A stretch of 64,000 nt of DNA from Hymenobacter nivis. GTDB lineage: Bacteria > Bacteroidota > Bacteroidia > Cytophagales > Hymenobacteraceae. The stretch's first letter is position 1. Every line of letters begins with the position of its first letter. Positions 17,637 through 25,839 of the stretch are shown here, one piece after another. The stretch is from assembly GCF_003149515.1 (NCBI RefSeq), contig NZ_CP029145.1, positions 3,348,001-3,412,000 on the forward strand. Direction: 5' to 3'. Under the pieces are notes generated by a model that did no database searches, was not told the DNA's origin, and saw nothing but the letters and a program-made list of their open reading frames with translations. Made by a program: the position numbers and the translations under genes.

Positions 17637-18880
17637 TGAGGTGGTCTAGTTATGAGGTGATCGGCTAAATCTGGATATGACTGGGTAGTATCTTTCCTTC
17701 GTCATGAACGACACGCCAAAACCCGATAAACGCCGCAAGTATGACGCGGGCCTCCGTACCAGAACCTTGCGCCTGGCCGAGCAAAGCCGCTTGACCCAAG
17801 CCGTTGCGCGGGCGCTGAATCTGGACCCCAAACGGCTTTACCGGTGGCAGAAAGCCGCCCAAACACTGGTTGTAGCCGTATTGGGGGCCGCCCTGGATCC
17901 GGCTACGGCCGCCGAACTGCGCCAGTTGCGGGCCGCCAACCGGCGGCAGGCGCAAGAGCTGGAAATTTTAAAAAAAGCCATCGCCATCTGCCAAATGCTT
18001 GAAGCATATTTTCGCAGACACCGGACCACTGAGCAGCTACCGCTTTATCGATGCCGAGCGCGGGCACAACCCGGTGCGCCAACTCTGTCAGGTGCTCGGG
18101 GTGCCGGCCAGTGGGTATTATGCTTGGCACCAGGGCCGGCTGCGGGTTATGGAAAAGGAAATGCCAGCCTGGGGAACGGCTTTAGTGAAGGCCTGTGGGG
18201 TGCACCAGAGCCGCTACGGTACCCGCCGGCTGCAAGTGGCGTTGTGCCAGAACGGGCCCGCCGTAGGCCGGCAGCGCCTACGCACGGCCATGCGCTGCCG
18301 GGGCCTGCGCGCGCTGCAACCCAAGGCCTTCACCCTGCGCACGACCGATTCCACTTACGGGCTGTGCTACGCCCCCAACCGCCTGCTTGACCAACCCAAG
18401 CCCACCCGGGCCAATCAGGTCTGGGTGTCCGACAGCACGTACCGGCCCCTGGCCACTTGCAGCTGGGCCTATTGGCGCGCCTTCCAGGACGCAGGCACCA
18501 CGCACGTCGTGGGCTGGCATGGGGGCCACGATGCCAGAAGAATTAGTCACGACGGCCTCGCAACGGGCTTTCTTCGCCCAGCCGCCCAGCCCGGACCTCC
18601 TCGTCCACTCCGACCGGGGCGGCCAGTATAGCGGCAACGCCTGCCGCGCCCTGTTGCACCAATACGGTGCCGTGCGCTCCCAGAGCCGCCGGGGCGAGTG
18701 CGACGATAATGCCCTACCGGGTACGACCCAGGCTGAAAGCCACTGGCCCCGCCTCAAAACGGAGGTGCTTGAACTGCGCGAACGAGCTATTTTCGCCGAT
18801 CTAGCCGACGTACAGGCCAGCATCGCCGAGTATGTTGGCTATTTGTAACCACGACCGGCTACACTCCACTACCTCATGGT
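17637..18880 (+). mobile_element. IS3-family element, inactivated and 3'-truncated
   Basis: The transposase genes are interrupted by frameshifts and the right end runs into a TniB fragment at about 18880. The left end is placed tentatively at TGAGGTGGTC (17637), since IS3 ends start with TG. No matching right inverted repeat or target duplication was found. Confidence 0.65.
17704..18848 (+). pseudogene. IS3-family transposase OrfA/OrfB, frameshifted
   Basis: OrfA begins at 17704 (MNDTPKPDKRRKYDAGLRTR), with a helix-turn-helix and the coiled-coil end ELEILKKAIAICQML. OrfB continues in another frame from about 17998 (KHIFADTGPL...PVRQLCQVLGVPASGYYAW) and shows the first catalytic Asp in VWVSDSTYRPLA near 18430. 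The reading then shifts again: HSDRGGQYSG (second Asp) and AESHWPRLKTEVL (Glu) are in a third frame, which stops at 18846. The expected continuation YNHDRLHSTTSW appears in yet another frame. A_n slippage could explain the first shift as programmed, but not the later ones, so the element is dead. Confidence 0.85.
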
Positions 18881-19178
18881 TCAGCGGTTGCAGCAACCGA
18901 GCAACTCGTGCACCCACTGCCAGGCCGAGGTTGGGGCATAGTCGATACGGTCCAGCATCTGGCGGTCAATCCGTTCTTCGCTTGAGCGGATCACTTCCAC
19001 GACCGCTGCGGTGATGACGGCCGAAATCTCACCAATGGTGCCCTCGCTCAAGGTGTAAATGTTTTTGGCGGATTCGGGCTCGGCCAGGGCCGACGGTTGG
19101 CGCAGGGGCAGTAGCTGCTCAAAGCCGGCCAGCCGCTACTGGTAGCCTTGGGCCCTGTTGGGCGGCGTAGGGGCCTGA
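18881..19178 (-). pseudogene. TniB-like transposition ATPase, C-terminal fragment
   Basis: On the minus strand the frame reads FEQLLPLRQPSALAEPESAK, NIYTLSEGTIGEISAVITAA and VEVIRSSEERIDRQMLDRI. This matches the C-terminus of TniB/TnsC-like AAA+ proteins of Tn5053/Tn7-type transposons (LPLR..S.LA...SEG.IGE...L...AA...I). An in-frame stop at 19136-19138 and absence of the Walker motifs show it is a remnant. It ends at 18881, exactly where the IS3 sequence stops, so one event probably truncated both. No TniA or TniQ partner is present. Confidence 0.65.
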
Positions 19179-19180
19179 AA

Positions 19181-20203
19181 TTATTTCTGCACCAGCACTT
19201 GGCAGGTAACGACGGTGGCCGGCGTGCGCACGAGGTCGGTGATGAGCAGGGCCCCGTACTTGGCACCACCGGGGCCCGTGGTGGCGGTGAGGAAGGCAAC
19301 GACCGTGCCCTTCACCAGCGGGGCCGTGCGCAGTGGGTCGCCATTGGTGGCGGCGCCGGCATCAAAGGTAGAAGCCAGCAGAGCGTTGGTGGTGAGGCCA
19401 ATAAAGTCGGTGGCTGTGAGTGCCGTGGCGTGGAGTGCGGTGGTATGCGTGCTCGTGCCCCATCCGGTAGTCACGAGGCTATCGGACCGAGTGGAAGACA
19501 ACCGCAGCGTGACGCCCCGGCTGGTGCACACCAAGTCTACCAGGGCCCGGTTGGCGTCCTTGGTGGGGTTGGTGGCCGACACGGCGAAGTGCGGCAGCAA
19601 AAGGCCCTGGCGCAGGTTTAGGTAGGCCAGTGCCTGGTTTTGAGCGGCCGTGAGCGGCGCACTTGAACGGCCTGCGGGCACGGCTCCGAAGTAGGCGCGG
19701 TAGCTGTGCACCACAGCCGTGAGGGAATCGGTGCGGCGCAGCGACAGGCGATAGGCGCGGCTGGCGATGGCGCCCGTGGCGTCGGTCACGGTGTATTGCC
19801 ACAAGTCAACCCCCGAGGCCGTGCGGCCCGTCAGCAGGTTAGTGAAGGCAATGTCCTTGGTGCCGGGGGCCAGCAGCGAGTCGAGGTACACCAGCTCGGG
19901 GTCATTGGGCGTGTCGGAGGCCCGGTAAGACGAAATAATTGTGGGGTACAGTACGGGCGTGCGGGTAGGTGCCGAATTGAGGGTGATGCGCAGGCGCATC
20001 AGGGCGGGGTCGTTTTTGAGGTCGGCAGCTTGGGCGTAGATCTTGCTGGCCAGCGAGTCGGCCGTTACGGTAGCCGTGGTGGTGATGCGCGAGGCGCTGA
20101 TGAAGCGGCTGGCCCCTACGAAGTCGAGGCGCGGCGAGAGCACGATTTTGGTGCAGGCCGCGGCCAGCACCAGCAAGGGCAAAACGCGGAGAAGGAAGCG
20201 CAT
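19181..20203 (-). CDS. Hypothetical lipoprotein
   Basis: A 340-residue lipoprotein with the signal MRFLLRVLPLLVLAAAC, the Cys at residue 17 being the acylation site. The mature part is Ser/Thr/Ala-rich and beta-strand-like, with blocks such as LRITLNSAPTRTPVLYPTII and RAYRLSLRRTDSLTAVVHSY. It resembles DUF4270-like Bacteroidota lipoproteins in layout, but I cannot confirm the family. A TACCTTTG box lies 4 bp before the ATG, which points to a leaderless transcript and fixes the start at 20203. Divergent from the DUF3365 gene. Confidence 0.8.
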   Translation of the reverse strand: MRFLLRVLPLLVLAAACTKIVLSPRLDFVGASRFISASRITTTATVTADSLASKIYAQAADLKNDPALMRLRITLNSAPTRTPVLYPTIISSYRASDTPNDPELVYLDSLLAPGTKDIAFTNLLTGRTASGVDLWQYTVTDATGAIASRAYRLSLRRTDSLTAVVHSYRAYFGAVPAGRSSAPLTAAQNQALAYLNLRQGLLLPHFAVSATNPTKDANRALVDLVCTSRGVTLRLSSTRSDSLVTTGWGTSTHTTALHATALTATDFIGLTTNALLASTFDAGAATNGDPLRTAPLVKGTVVAFLTATTGPGGAKYGALLITDLVRTPATVVTCQVLVQK

Positions 20204-20207
20204 ACGG

Positions 20208-20215
20208 CAAAGGTA
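20208..20215 (-). promoter_or_regulatory. -7 box TACCTTTG, leaderless promoter
   Basis: Read on the minus strand, TACCTTTG matches the Bacteroidota -7 consensus TAnnTTTG exactly and is only 4 bp from the ATG of the lipoprotein, so transcription would start at or next to the start codon. No clear -33 TTG was found. Confidence 0.55.
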
Positions 20216-20287
20216 CGGGCCGGGGTAGGGCCCCCGGCCAAACAAGCCTGCCAACGGCGGGTTGCTGAGGTATATTGCTTGCTCGCT

Positions 20288-21001
20288 ATGGCTACTTTCG
20301 TTTCGCTTGCTTCCGACTGGCGCGCGCTGCGCGGGGCCCTGTTGCTGGGGCTGCTGGCCGCCGCCGCCTGCCGCCCCGACCAGATTGAACACCTCAGGGA
20401 ACACAAGCGCATCGGCATCGAGGCCGAGAACTGGGTAGTGAAGCGCATCATGCCCGCCGACCTGATGCACGCTACCCGCTGGGCCGGCGACTCGCTCACG
20501 GCCACCGCCGATACGCTGCTGCGCCGCACCTTAGCCCGCGCGCTGGCCACCGGGGGCGTGGCCGGGGCCATGTCCCTGTGCCGCCCCGAAACCTACCCCG
20601 CCGTCGACTCGCTGGCCCGGGTGCTGCACGCCACCGCCCGCCGCGTGAGCACCCGCCCCCGCGACCCCGCCCACCGCGCCATCCTGCTGGCCGCCGAAAT
20701 GCGAACCGACACCACCCGCACCCTGCACCGCGAATCGGCAGAGGTGTTTTTCTACCAGCGCCCCATCGTGCTGAACAACGCCTTGTGCCTGCGCTGCCAC
20801 GGCACCGTGGGCCGCGACATTGCCCCGGCCGATTACGCCCTCATCCGGCAGCAATACCCCCAGGACCAGGCCACCGGCTACCGCCTGGGCCAGCAGATGG
20901 GCGCCTGGCAAGTTAGCCTGGAGCGCGGCGGCGTGGCCGAGTTCTGGACCATGAAAACCCGCAAGAAGTGGAAGGAGCACAAAATGCCCAAGCTGTTTTG
21001 A
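20288..21001 (+). CDS. DUF3365 (Tll0287-like) haem-binding lipoprotein
   Basis: A 237-residue protein with an N-terminal hydrophobic segment and Cys (GLLAAAAC). The C-terminal DUF3365 domain contains the c-type haem motif CLRCHG near residue 174, preceded by FFYQRPIVLNNA and followed by YRLGQQMGAWQVSLE. Family members are periplasmic mono-haem proteins with a PAS-like fold, used as redox or gas sensors. Haem attachment would need the cytochrome c maturation system, which is not in this window. The ATG at 20288 leaves an 84-bp divergent gap to the lipoprotein gene; TATATTGC just upstream may be its -7 box. Confidence 0.82.
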   Translation: MATFVSLASDWRALRGALLLGLLAAAACRPDQIEHLREHKRIGIEAENWVVKRIMPADLMHATRWAGDSLTATADTLLRRTLARALATGGVAGAMSLCRPETYPAVDSLARVLHATARRVSTRPRDPAHRAILLAAEMRTDTTRTLHRESAEVFFYQRPIVLNNALCLRCHGTVGRDIAPADYALIRQQYPQDQATGYRLGQQMGAWQVSLERGGVAEFWTMKTRKKWKEHKMPKLF

Positions 21002-21022
21002 GCCCCGTTGTGCGCCAGAAAA

Positions 21023-21946
21023 CTAGTTGAGCTCCGCCTGCCGGTTCAGTAAATTGCTGGCGAAATCAAGGCGAACGGCTTCGCAAATCTCGTCTTTGTA
21101 ATGGCGCTTGCGCAAAGTGCGCTCCCGGCGCTTGCCCTTGATGAGTTCAATGGGCGTCTTCATTAACGGCAGCGCCAGAAAGAATAAGTTGTCCGGAGTG
21201 CGTTCGGCCCGGAAGGATTCCCAGAATGAGTTATAGTCGAAAGTAATAGTATCGTATAGGCGCTCCTCGGTGCTGATGCCGGCTAAAACGTTGATGCCTA
21301 GGGCAGCGGCTACGCCTTGCAGCGCTGCAATAAGCAGGGCGGCGGGGGTGATGTCGTGGCAGCTTTTAGTGCATTGCCGGATCTGCTCAAAATTGCGCGT
21401 TCCTTGGATGCGGCTCACGAACAGCACCTGCGCCTGCGGGCTATGCACATACCGGCCCGGTGCCACCACGAAGGAAATGCTGTACAGCGGCATACCGTTG
21501 TGCGCAAAAATCAGGGCTAAGTCTCCTTCGAAGTCAATGCCGCTTGGAAAGGCAAGTTGGATGCTCATCACGCCATCTTCACCCCGGGAATCTTGCCAAA
21601 GCGGTACCCCAGCAAGCAGCGACGAGAAGAAACTGCTTTGTACCTGCCGGGTCAAATAATCATAGTGGTTGAACAGAATGCCTAAGCGTGCCTTTCGTGA
21701 TAGGTTGTTGGCTAGGTAGTTGCCTAAATATTTGTAGCCTAGCCGGGGCTGGTGCTTGATGAGGGCCTGTAAGCTGGGGCTGTTCATGAGCCGGTTGAGC
21801 TTGAAGTGCGCTGGTAAATCGAGGACGATGGGAACCGCGCGCAAACCCGTTTTGAGCGTGAATAGCCCGCCGCGGTCGATGGACTCGCCAACTATGCGGA
21901 GCGTGGTGCGAAGAATCGTTGGTAAGCGAAAAATAGTTGAATACAT
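21023..21946 (-). CDS. VirK/YbjX family protein (DUF535)
   Basis: A 307-residue cytosolic protein of the DUF535 (VirK/YbjX) family, recognised from the order of blocks: HQPRLGYKYLGNYLANNLS, FNHYDYLTRQV, GDLALIFAHNGMPLYSISF, VLFVSRIQGT and the C-terminal FWESF/RRERTLRKRHYKDEI region. The biochemical role is unknown; enterobacterial relatives affect membrane peptide resistance and virulence protein localisation. The gene and the upstream 230 bp are lower in GC than the surroundings, which hints at transfer. Confidence 0.8.
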   Translation of the reverse strand: MYSTIFRLPTILRTTLRIVGESIDRGGLFTLKTGLRAVPIVLDLPAHFKLNRLMNSPSLQALIKHQPRLGYKYLGNYLANNLSRKARLGILFNHYDYLTRQVQSSFFSSLLAGVPLWQDSRGEDGVMSIQLAFPSGIDFEGDLALIFAHNGMPLYSISFVVAPGRYVHSPQAQVLFVSRIQGTRNFEQIRQCTKSCHDITPAALLIAALQGVAAALGINVLAGISTEERLYDTITFDYNSFWESFRAERTPDNLFFLALPLMKTPIELIKGKRRERTLRKRHYKDEICEAVRLDFASNLLNRQAELN

Positions 21947-22042
21947 TTTCTAAATAATTGATATCTGAAAGTAGGAGCTAAATCTAATAGGATTTATCAC
22001 TTAATAAAGTGCATAAGTAGGGCCAAGATTAATACTAAATAC

Positions 22043-22072
22043 TTGATGGAAAATATTTTAACTTTAAATTTG
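22043..22072 (+). promoter_or_regulatory. Consensus Bacteroidota housekeeping promoter
   Basis: TTG at 22043-22045, exactly 19 bp, then TAAATTTG at 22065-22072: a perfect match to TTG-N19-TAnnTTTG. It lies in an AT-rich stretch about 105 bp before the FAD oxidoreductase gene. Confidence 0.8.
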
Positions 22073-22178
22073 CATGAATACTCAAAGCTAGAAACTTTCA
22101 AATAGCTAACAAAAATTTAGTCCCCGGTGCGCGCTACTTGCGCCAACATTAAAGCCGGGTTCGGAGTTAGACGGGGCC

Positions 22179-23441
22179 ATGACTGCTGACTCTTCTGCTC
22201 CTATTGTTATCGTCGGGGCTGGCATGGCCGGCCTGGCCTGTGCTACCTGGCTGCACCGCGCCGGCCGCACCGTGCGCGTGCTCGACGCGGCCGACGCCGT
22301 GGGCGGCCGCGTGCGTACCGATGCCACGCCCGATGGCTTTCTCCTTGACCGGGGCTTCCAGGTGCTGCTGACGGATTACCCCGAGGCCCGGCGCATGTTC
22401 GACTACAAGGCCCTGGACCTGCGGGCGTTCCGCTCGGGGGCCGTCATCCGGCTGCCCAACGGCGCCGAAACGACCTTGCAAAACCCGTTGCAGCGGCCGC
22501 TGGCGGCGTTTTCGGCGCTTGTCTCGCCCATCGGCAGCCTCTCTGATAAGCTGCGCATCCTCAGCCTGGTGCGCCACGTGCAACAGCACACACCGGAGGA
22601 GCTGCTGGCCCGCCCGGCCACCGACACGCTGAGCTTCCTACGGCGCTACGGCTGGAGCGAAACAATGATCGACAACTTCTTCCGGCCCTTCTTCGGCGGC
22701 GTATTCCTTGACCGGGGCCTGAGCACGGCCAGTAACTTTTTCGAGTTTGTGTTTCAACAGTTTGTGCGGGGGAAAGCCTCGGTACCTGCCCTGGGAATGC
22801 AGCAGCTGCCCGAGCAGCTGGCCGCCCGCTTGCCGGCAGGCACTATCCAGCTGAACACCGCCGTGGGGGCCCTGGAGGGCTCCTGCGTGCGCCTGGCTTC
22901 GGGCGAAGTACTGGCCGCCACGGCCGTGGTGCTGGCCGTGGACGGCCCCGCCCTGGCGCGCCTGCTACCCGCCGCCGGGGCCCCCGCCGCGGGCAGCCGC
23001 CTCACCACCAACACGTACTTTGTGGCCGAGGGCCATTCGCCCGGCCGTGGCGACGGCCTGTTGCGCCTTAACGCAGCGCCGGGGGCCCTGGCCCACAACG
23101 TGAGCTTCCCCGCCGATGTGGCGCCGGCCTACGCCCCGGCCGGCCGGGCCCTGGTATCGGTGAGCACCCACGGCGACACCGGCCTCTCGGAGGCGGCGTT
23201 GGCCGTGCGCTTGCACGAAGAATTGATTGCTTGGTTTGGGCCCAACGCCCGGCAGTGGCGGCACCTGCGTTCCTACCGCATCGCGCACGCCCTGCCGCCG
23301 TACCCCGCCGGCCAGCCGGTGCAGCAGCCCCTTAAGTTGGCAGAGGGCCTCTACCGCTGCGGCGACTGGGCCGCCTACCCGTCGCTGAACGCGGCGCTGG
23401 CCACCGGCCGCCAAGTGGCCGAGGCCATCATTGCCGGGTAG
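22179..23441 (+). CDS. FAD-dependent amine oxidase/protoporphyrinogen-oxidase-like protein
   Basis: A 420-residue flavoprotein. The N-terminal Rossmann motif IVIVGAGMAGLACATWL binds FAD, followed by DAVGGRVRTD, the usual GGR segment. A substrate domain contains FRPFFGGVFLDRGLSTAS, and the C-terminal FAD motif is CGDWAAYPSLNAALATGR. Relatives include protoporphyrinogen oxidases, carotenoid desaturase-like proteins and amine oxidases; the FFGGVFLD block is common in uncharacterised NAD(P)/FAD oxidoreductases of this class. The substrate cannot be set from sequence. It is monocistronic, read from a perfect promoter at 22043-22072. Confidence 0.85.
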   Translation: MTADSSAPIVIVGAGMAGLACATWLHRAGRTVRVLDAADAVGGRVRTDATPDGFLLDRGFQVLLTDYPEARRMFDYKALDLRAFRSGAVIRLPNGAETTLQNPLQRPLAAFSALVSPIGSLSDKLRILSLVRHVQQHTPEELLARPATDTLSFLRRYGWSETMIDNFFRPFFGGVFLDRGLSTASNFFEFVFQQFVRGKASVPALGMQQLPEQLAARLPAGTIQLNTAVGALEGSCVRLASGEVLAATAVVLAVDGPALARLLPAAGAPAAGSRLTTNTYFVAEGHSPGRGDGLLRLNAAPGALAHNVSFPADVAPAYAPAGRALVSVSTHGDTGLSEAALAVRLHEELIAWFGPNARQWRHLRSYRIAHALPPYPAGQPVQQPLKLAEGLYRCGDWAAYPSLNAALATGRQVAEAIIAG

Positions 23442-23520
23442 GTTATAGCGCGACTGTAGCGCCGTGACCGGGCAGCGACTGTTCAACCGTGCGGACTTAC
23501 AGCGTTCACGCCACGTCGGG

Positions 23521-25359
23521 CTACCTGCGCTTTAGCTCGTAGATATGGGCCGAAAGTGGTTCTAATACTTCGTTGAGGGCTTGCAGGGGCTCCCCGCCGT
23601 TCAGTAGATCGGTGTAGGTGTACACGGCCTGGGCTGTGCCGGGAATGCCCATGGCCTGAAACGCGGCGGGCGAAATGATGAGGCCAGGCTGGTAGGCTTT
23701 GTCGGGGCTGAAGTTGACGACGACCAGTACCTGCTGCTGGTCGGTGTAGCGCAGGTAGGCGTAGAGGTGGCGCTGGTTGTACTGCTTGCCCAGGTTGTTG
23801 GCATCCTGCAATTCGTAGAATTTACCCCGGCGAATGGCGTCGCTACTGCCGGCCAGCGTGAGCAGGCGCTTGTAAAAGCCGCGCAGCTTCCGCTGTTCCG
23901 CGCTCAGCTTGCCGCCGTCGCATTTGCCTTGGTTCAGCCATTTCTGGTGCTCGGGCACGCCCCAGTAGTCGAAAATGGTGGTGCGGCCGTCTTCGCCGCT
24001 GAAGCCCTCGCTGCCCCGGCCAGGCTCGCCTACTTCCTGCCCGAAGTACAGCATCACGGGCCCCGAGGCCAGGGTGGCCGTCACGGTCATGGCCGGTACG
24101 GCGCGCAGCGGATCGGTAGCAAAGTCTTTGCTGGCAATGCGTTGCTCGTCGTGGTTTTCGAGGAAGCGCAGCATGTGCGACGAGAATCCGCGGCTTTCCT
24201 GCTTCCATACCTGGGTGAGGTCGTCGGTGCTGCCCTCGCTGCGCATCAGCCGGCGCAGGCCGTCGTAGAGGCCTACTTTATCGTATAGATAGTCGAAATG
24301 GCCCTTTTCGAGGTAGGTTTTGTACTCCTTGTTGTTGTAGGCTTCGCCGATGAACACGAGGCCGGGCTTTACCTTTTTCAACTCCGGGATAACGTAGGCC
24401 CAAAACTCGACGGGCACCATTTCCACCATGTCGCAGCGGAAGCCGTCCACGTCCTTCTGGGCCCAAAACACCAGGATGTCGCGCATCTTCTTCCACGTAT
24501 TGGGCACGGGGCTGAAGTGCGCGGCGCGGCCGTGCTGGTAGTCCACGCCGTAGTTCAGCTTCACGGTTTCGAACCAGTCGTTGACGCTGGGCGCGGCCGA
24601 AAACACGTCGTTGCCAGTGGCCTTGGCGGGGTTCTCGGCGTACTTGCCGTCTTCGCGCGGGCCTTTCAGGGGCCCCAGCGGGTTGTAACCGGCGGGCACT
24701 ACGAAGGGCTGGCCGGGTAGGTAGTAAAAGTTGTTCTGGGGCCCAAAAGCCTGGGTTTTGTCGTCCGTAGTGCCCAGGTCTATCACGCCCACGGGCTTGG
24801 CATCCGACTTGTACGCGCGGGCCACGTGGTTGGGCACGAAGTCCATCAGCACCTTCAGGCCGTGGGCGTGGGTGCGCCGGATAAGGGCCTCGTACTCGAC
24901 CATGCGGTTGCTGGGCACCACAGCCAGGTCGGGGGCCACGTCGTAGTAGTCCTTGATGGCGTAGGGCGAGCCGGCGCGGCCCTTCACCACGTCGGCGTCG
25001 TCGGCCGGAATGCCTTGGGCGGCATAGTCCGTCATGGTGGCGTGCTCAATCACGCCAGTGTACCACACGTGGCTCACGCCCAAGGCCTTAATCTCGTCCA
25101 GGGCCCGGTCGGTGATGTCGTTGAACTTGCCGCAGCCGTTTTCGGCCAGGGTGCCGTAGGGCTTGTTCAGGGCCACCTTGTTGCCAAACAGCCGCGTCAT
25201 CATTTGGTAAATGATGAGTTTGTGGTCCTGGGGCACCTCGTCGGTGGTGTTCGGGTCGGCGGCCGGGATGGACGCGGGCAGATGAGTAGGCACGAAAAAA
25301 AGGGGCAGGGAAGGCGCGGCCAGGGTCAGCAAGCCAGCGGCCAGCAGCAGGTTTTTCAT
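23521..25359 (-). CDS. Secreted GH13 alpha-amylase
   Basis: A 612-residue glycoside hydrolase family 13 enzyme that cuts alpha-1,4-glucans. The start at 25359 gives signal peptide MKNLLLAAGLLTLAAPSLPL; codons further upstream overlap a terminator. Conserved regions are all visible: DFVPNHVAR (region I), DGFRCDMVEMVP (nucleophile Asp), FIGEAY (acid/base Glu) and FLENHDEQRIAS (third Asp), followed by a C-terminal beta domain. The (beta/alpha)8 barrel includes GVSHVWYTGVIEHAT. It is probably periplasmic or exported. Together with the GT35 phosphorylase at 45.8 kb it indicates alpha-glucan use. A TTAACTTG box lies 8 bp before the ATG. Confidence 0.93.
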   Translation of the reverse strand: MKNLLLAAGLLTLAAPSLPLFFVPTHLPASIPAADPNTTDEVPQDHKLIIYQMMTRLFGNKVALNKPYGTLAENGCGKFNDITDRALDEIKALGVSHVWYTGVIEHATMTDYAAQGIPADDADVVKGRAGSPYAIKDYYDVAPDLAVVPSNRMVEYEALIRRTHAHGLKVLMDFVPNHVARAYKSDAKPVGVIDLGTTDDKTQAFGPQNNFYYLPGQPFVVPAGYNPLGPLKGPREDGKYAENPAKATGNDVFSAAPSVNDWFETVKLNYGVDYQHGRAAHFSPVPNTWKKMRDILVFWAQKDVDGFRCDMVEMVPVEFWAYVIPELKKVKPGLVFIGEAYNNKEYKTYLEKGHFDYLYDKVGLYDGLRRLMRSEGSTDDLTQVWKQESRGFSSHMLRFLENHDEQRIASKDFATDPLRAVPAMTVTATLASGPVMLYFGQEVGEPGRGSEGFSGEDGRTTIFDYWGVPEHQKWLNQGKCDGGKLSAEQRKLRGFYKRLLTLAGSSDAIRRGKFYELQDANNLGKQYNQRHLYAYLRYTDQQQVLVVVNFSPDKAYQPGLIISPAAFQAMGIPGTAQAVYTYTDLLNGGEPLQALNEVLEPLSAHIYELKRR

Positions 25360-25446
25360 AGCCGGCAAGTTAAGCAAATGGCGCGGGTGCCCGACTACCC
25401 GCGCCCGCGCCTTTTTTGCGGCGCCCCCACCCAGCCGGGCCCCCAT

Positions 25447-25478
25447 AAAAAAAGCGCGGGCCCCACCGGGGCCCGCGC
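25447..25478 (-). terminator. Rho-independent terminator
   Basis: GCGCGGGCCCC pairs exactly with GGGGCCCGCGC around ACC; on the minus strand seven T residues follow. It ends the 79-residue membrane protein gene. Confidence 0.92.
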
Positions 25479-25500
25479 CTTGCTGGCAGCGGTGCGCTGC

Positions 25501-25740
25501 TTAGTCGTCGTTGCGGCTGATGAGTACCACGGCCACGGCGGCCACGGCAGCAATGCCCAGAACCAGTTGGGTAGTCGTAAATTTCCTGGCGGCTTTGCGC
25601 AGCAGGATGCCGCCGTTTTGCAGCAGGTCGTCCATGTGCTCGGTTCTGCCCTGAAATACGTGGTAGGCACTTTCAAAGGTGCGCACCAGGTCTTCGGGTA
25701 GAATCTTTTCGAGTTGGATGTCGAGGTCGTCGGAGGCCAT
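25501..25740 (-). CDS. Small single-span membrane protein
   Basis: A 79-residue protein with an acidic, helical N-terminus (MASDDLDIQLEKILPEDLV) and one C-terminal transmembrane helix (TTQLVLGIAAVAAVAVVLI) ending RNDD, so it is probably tail-anchored with the N-terminus in the cytosol. I do not recognise the family. It has its own strong terminator, which supports it being a real gene. It stands between the amylase and DUF1501 genes on the same strand. Confidence 0.75.
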   Translation of the reverse strand: MASDDLDIQLEKILPEDLVRTFESAYHVFQGRTEHMDDLLQNGGILLRKAARKFTTTQLVLGIAAVAAVAVVLISRNDD

Positions 25741-25839
25741 GGGGTTAGGGCAAAACGGGTAGAAGAATCGATTGGCGCGGCCCGGCGGGGCCCGTGGCTT
25801 CCTTCTACGGGCCCACTGGGGCGGGGTTGTGGCCCCGCT

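Noticed and set aside
19706..20287. Upstream extension of the DUF3365 frame
   Set aside because: It is antisense to the lipoprotein gene; the ATG at 20288 starts a convincing N-terminus.
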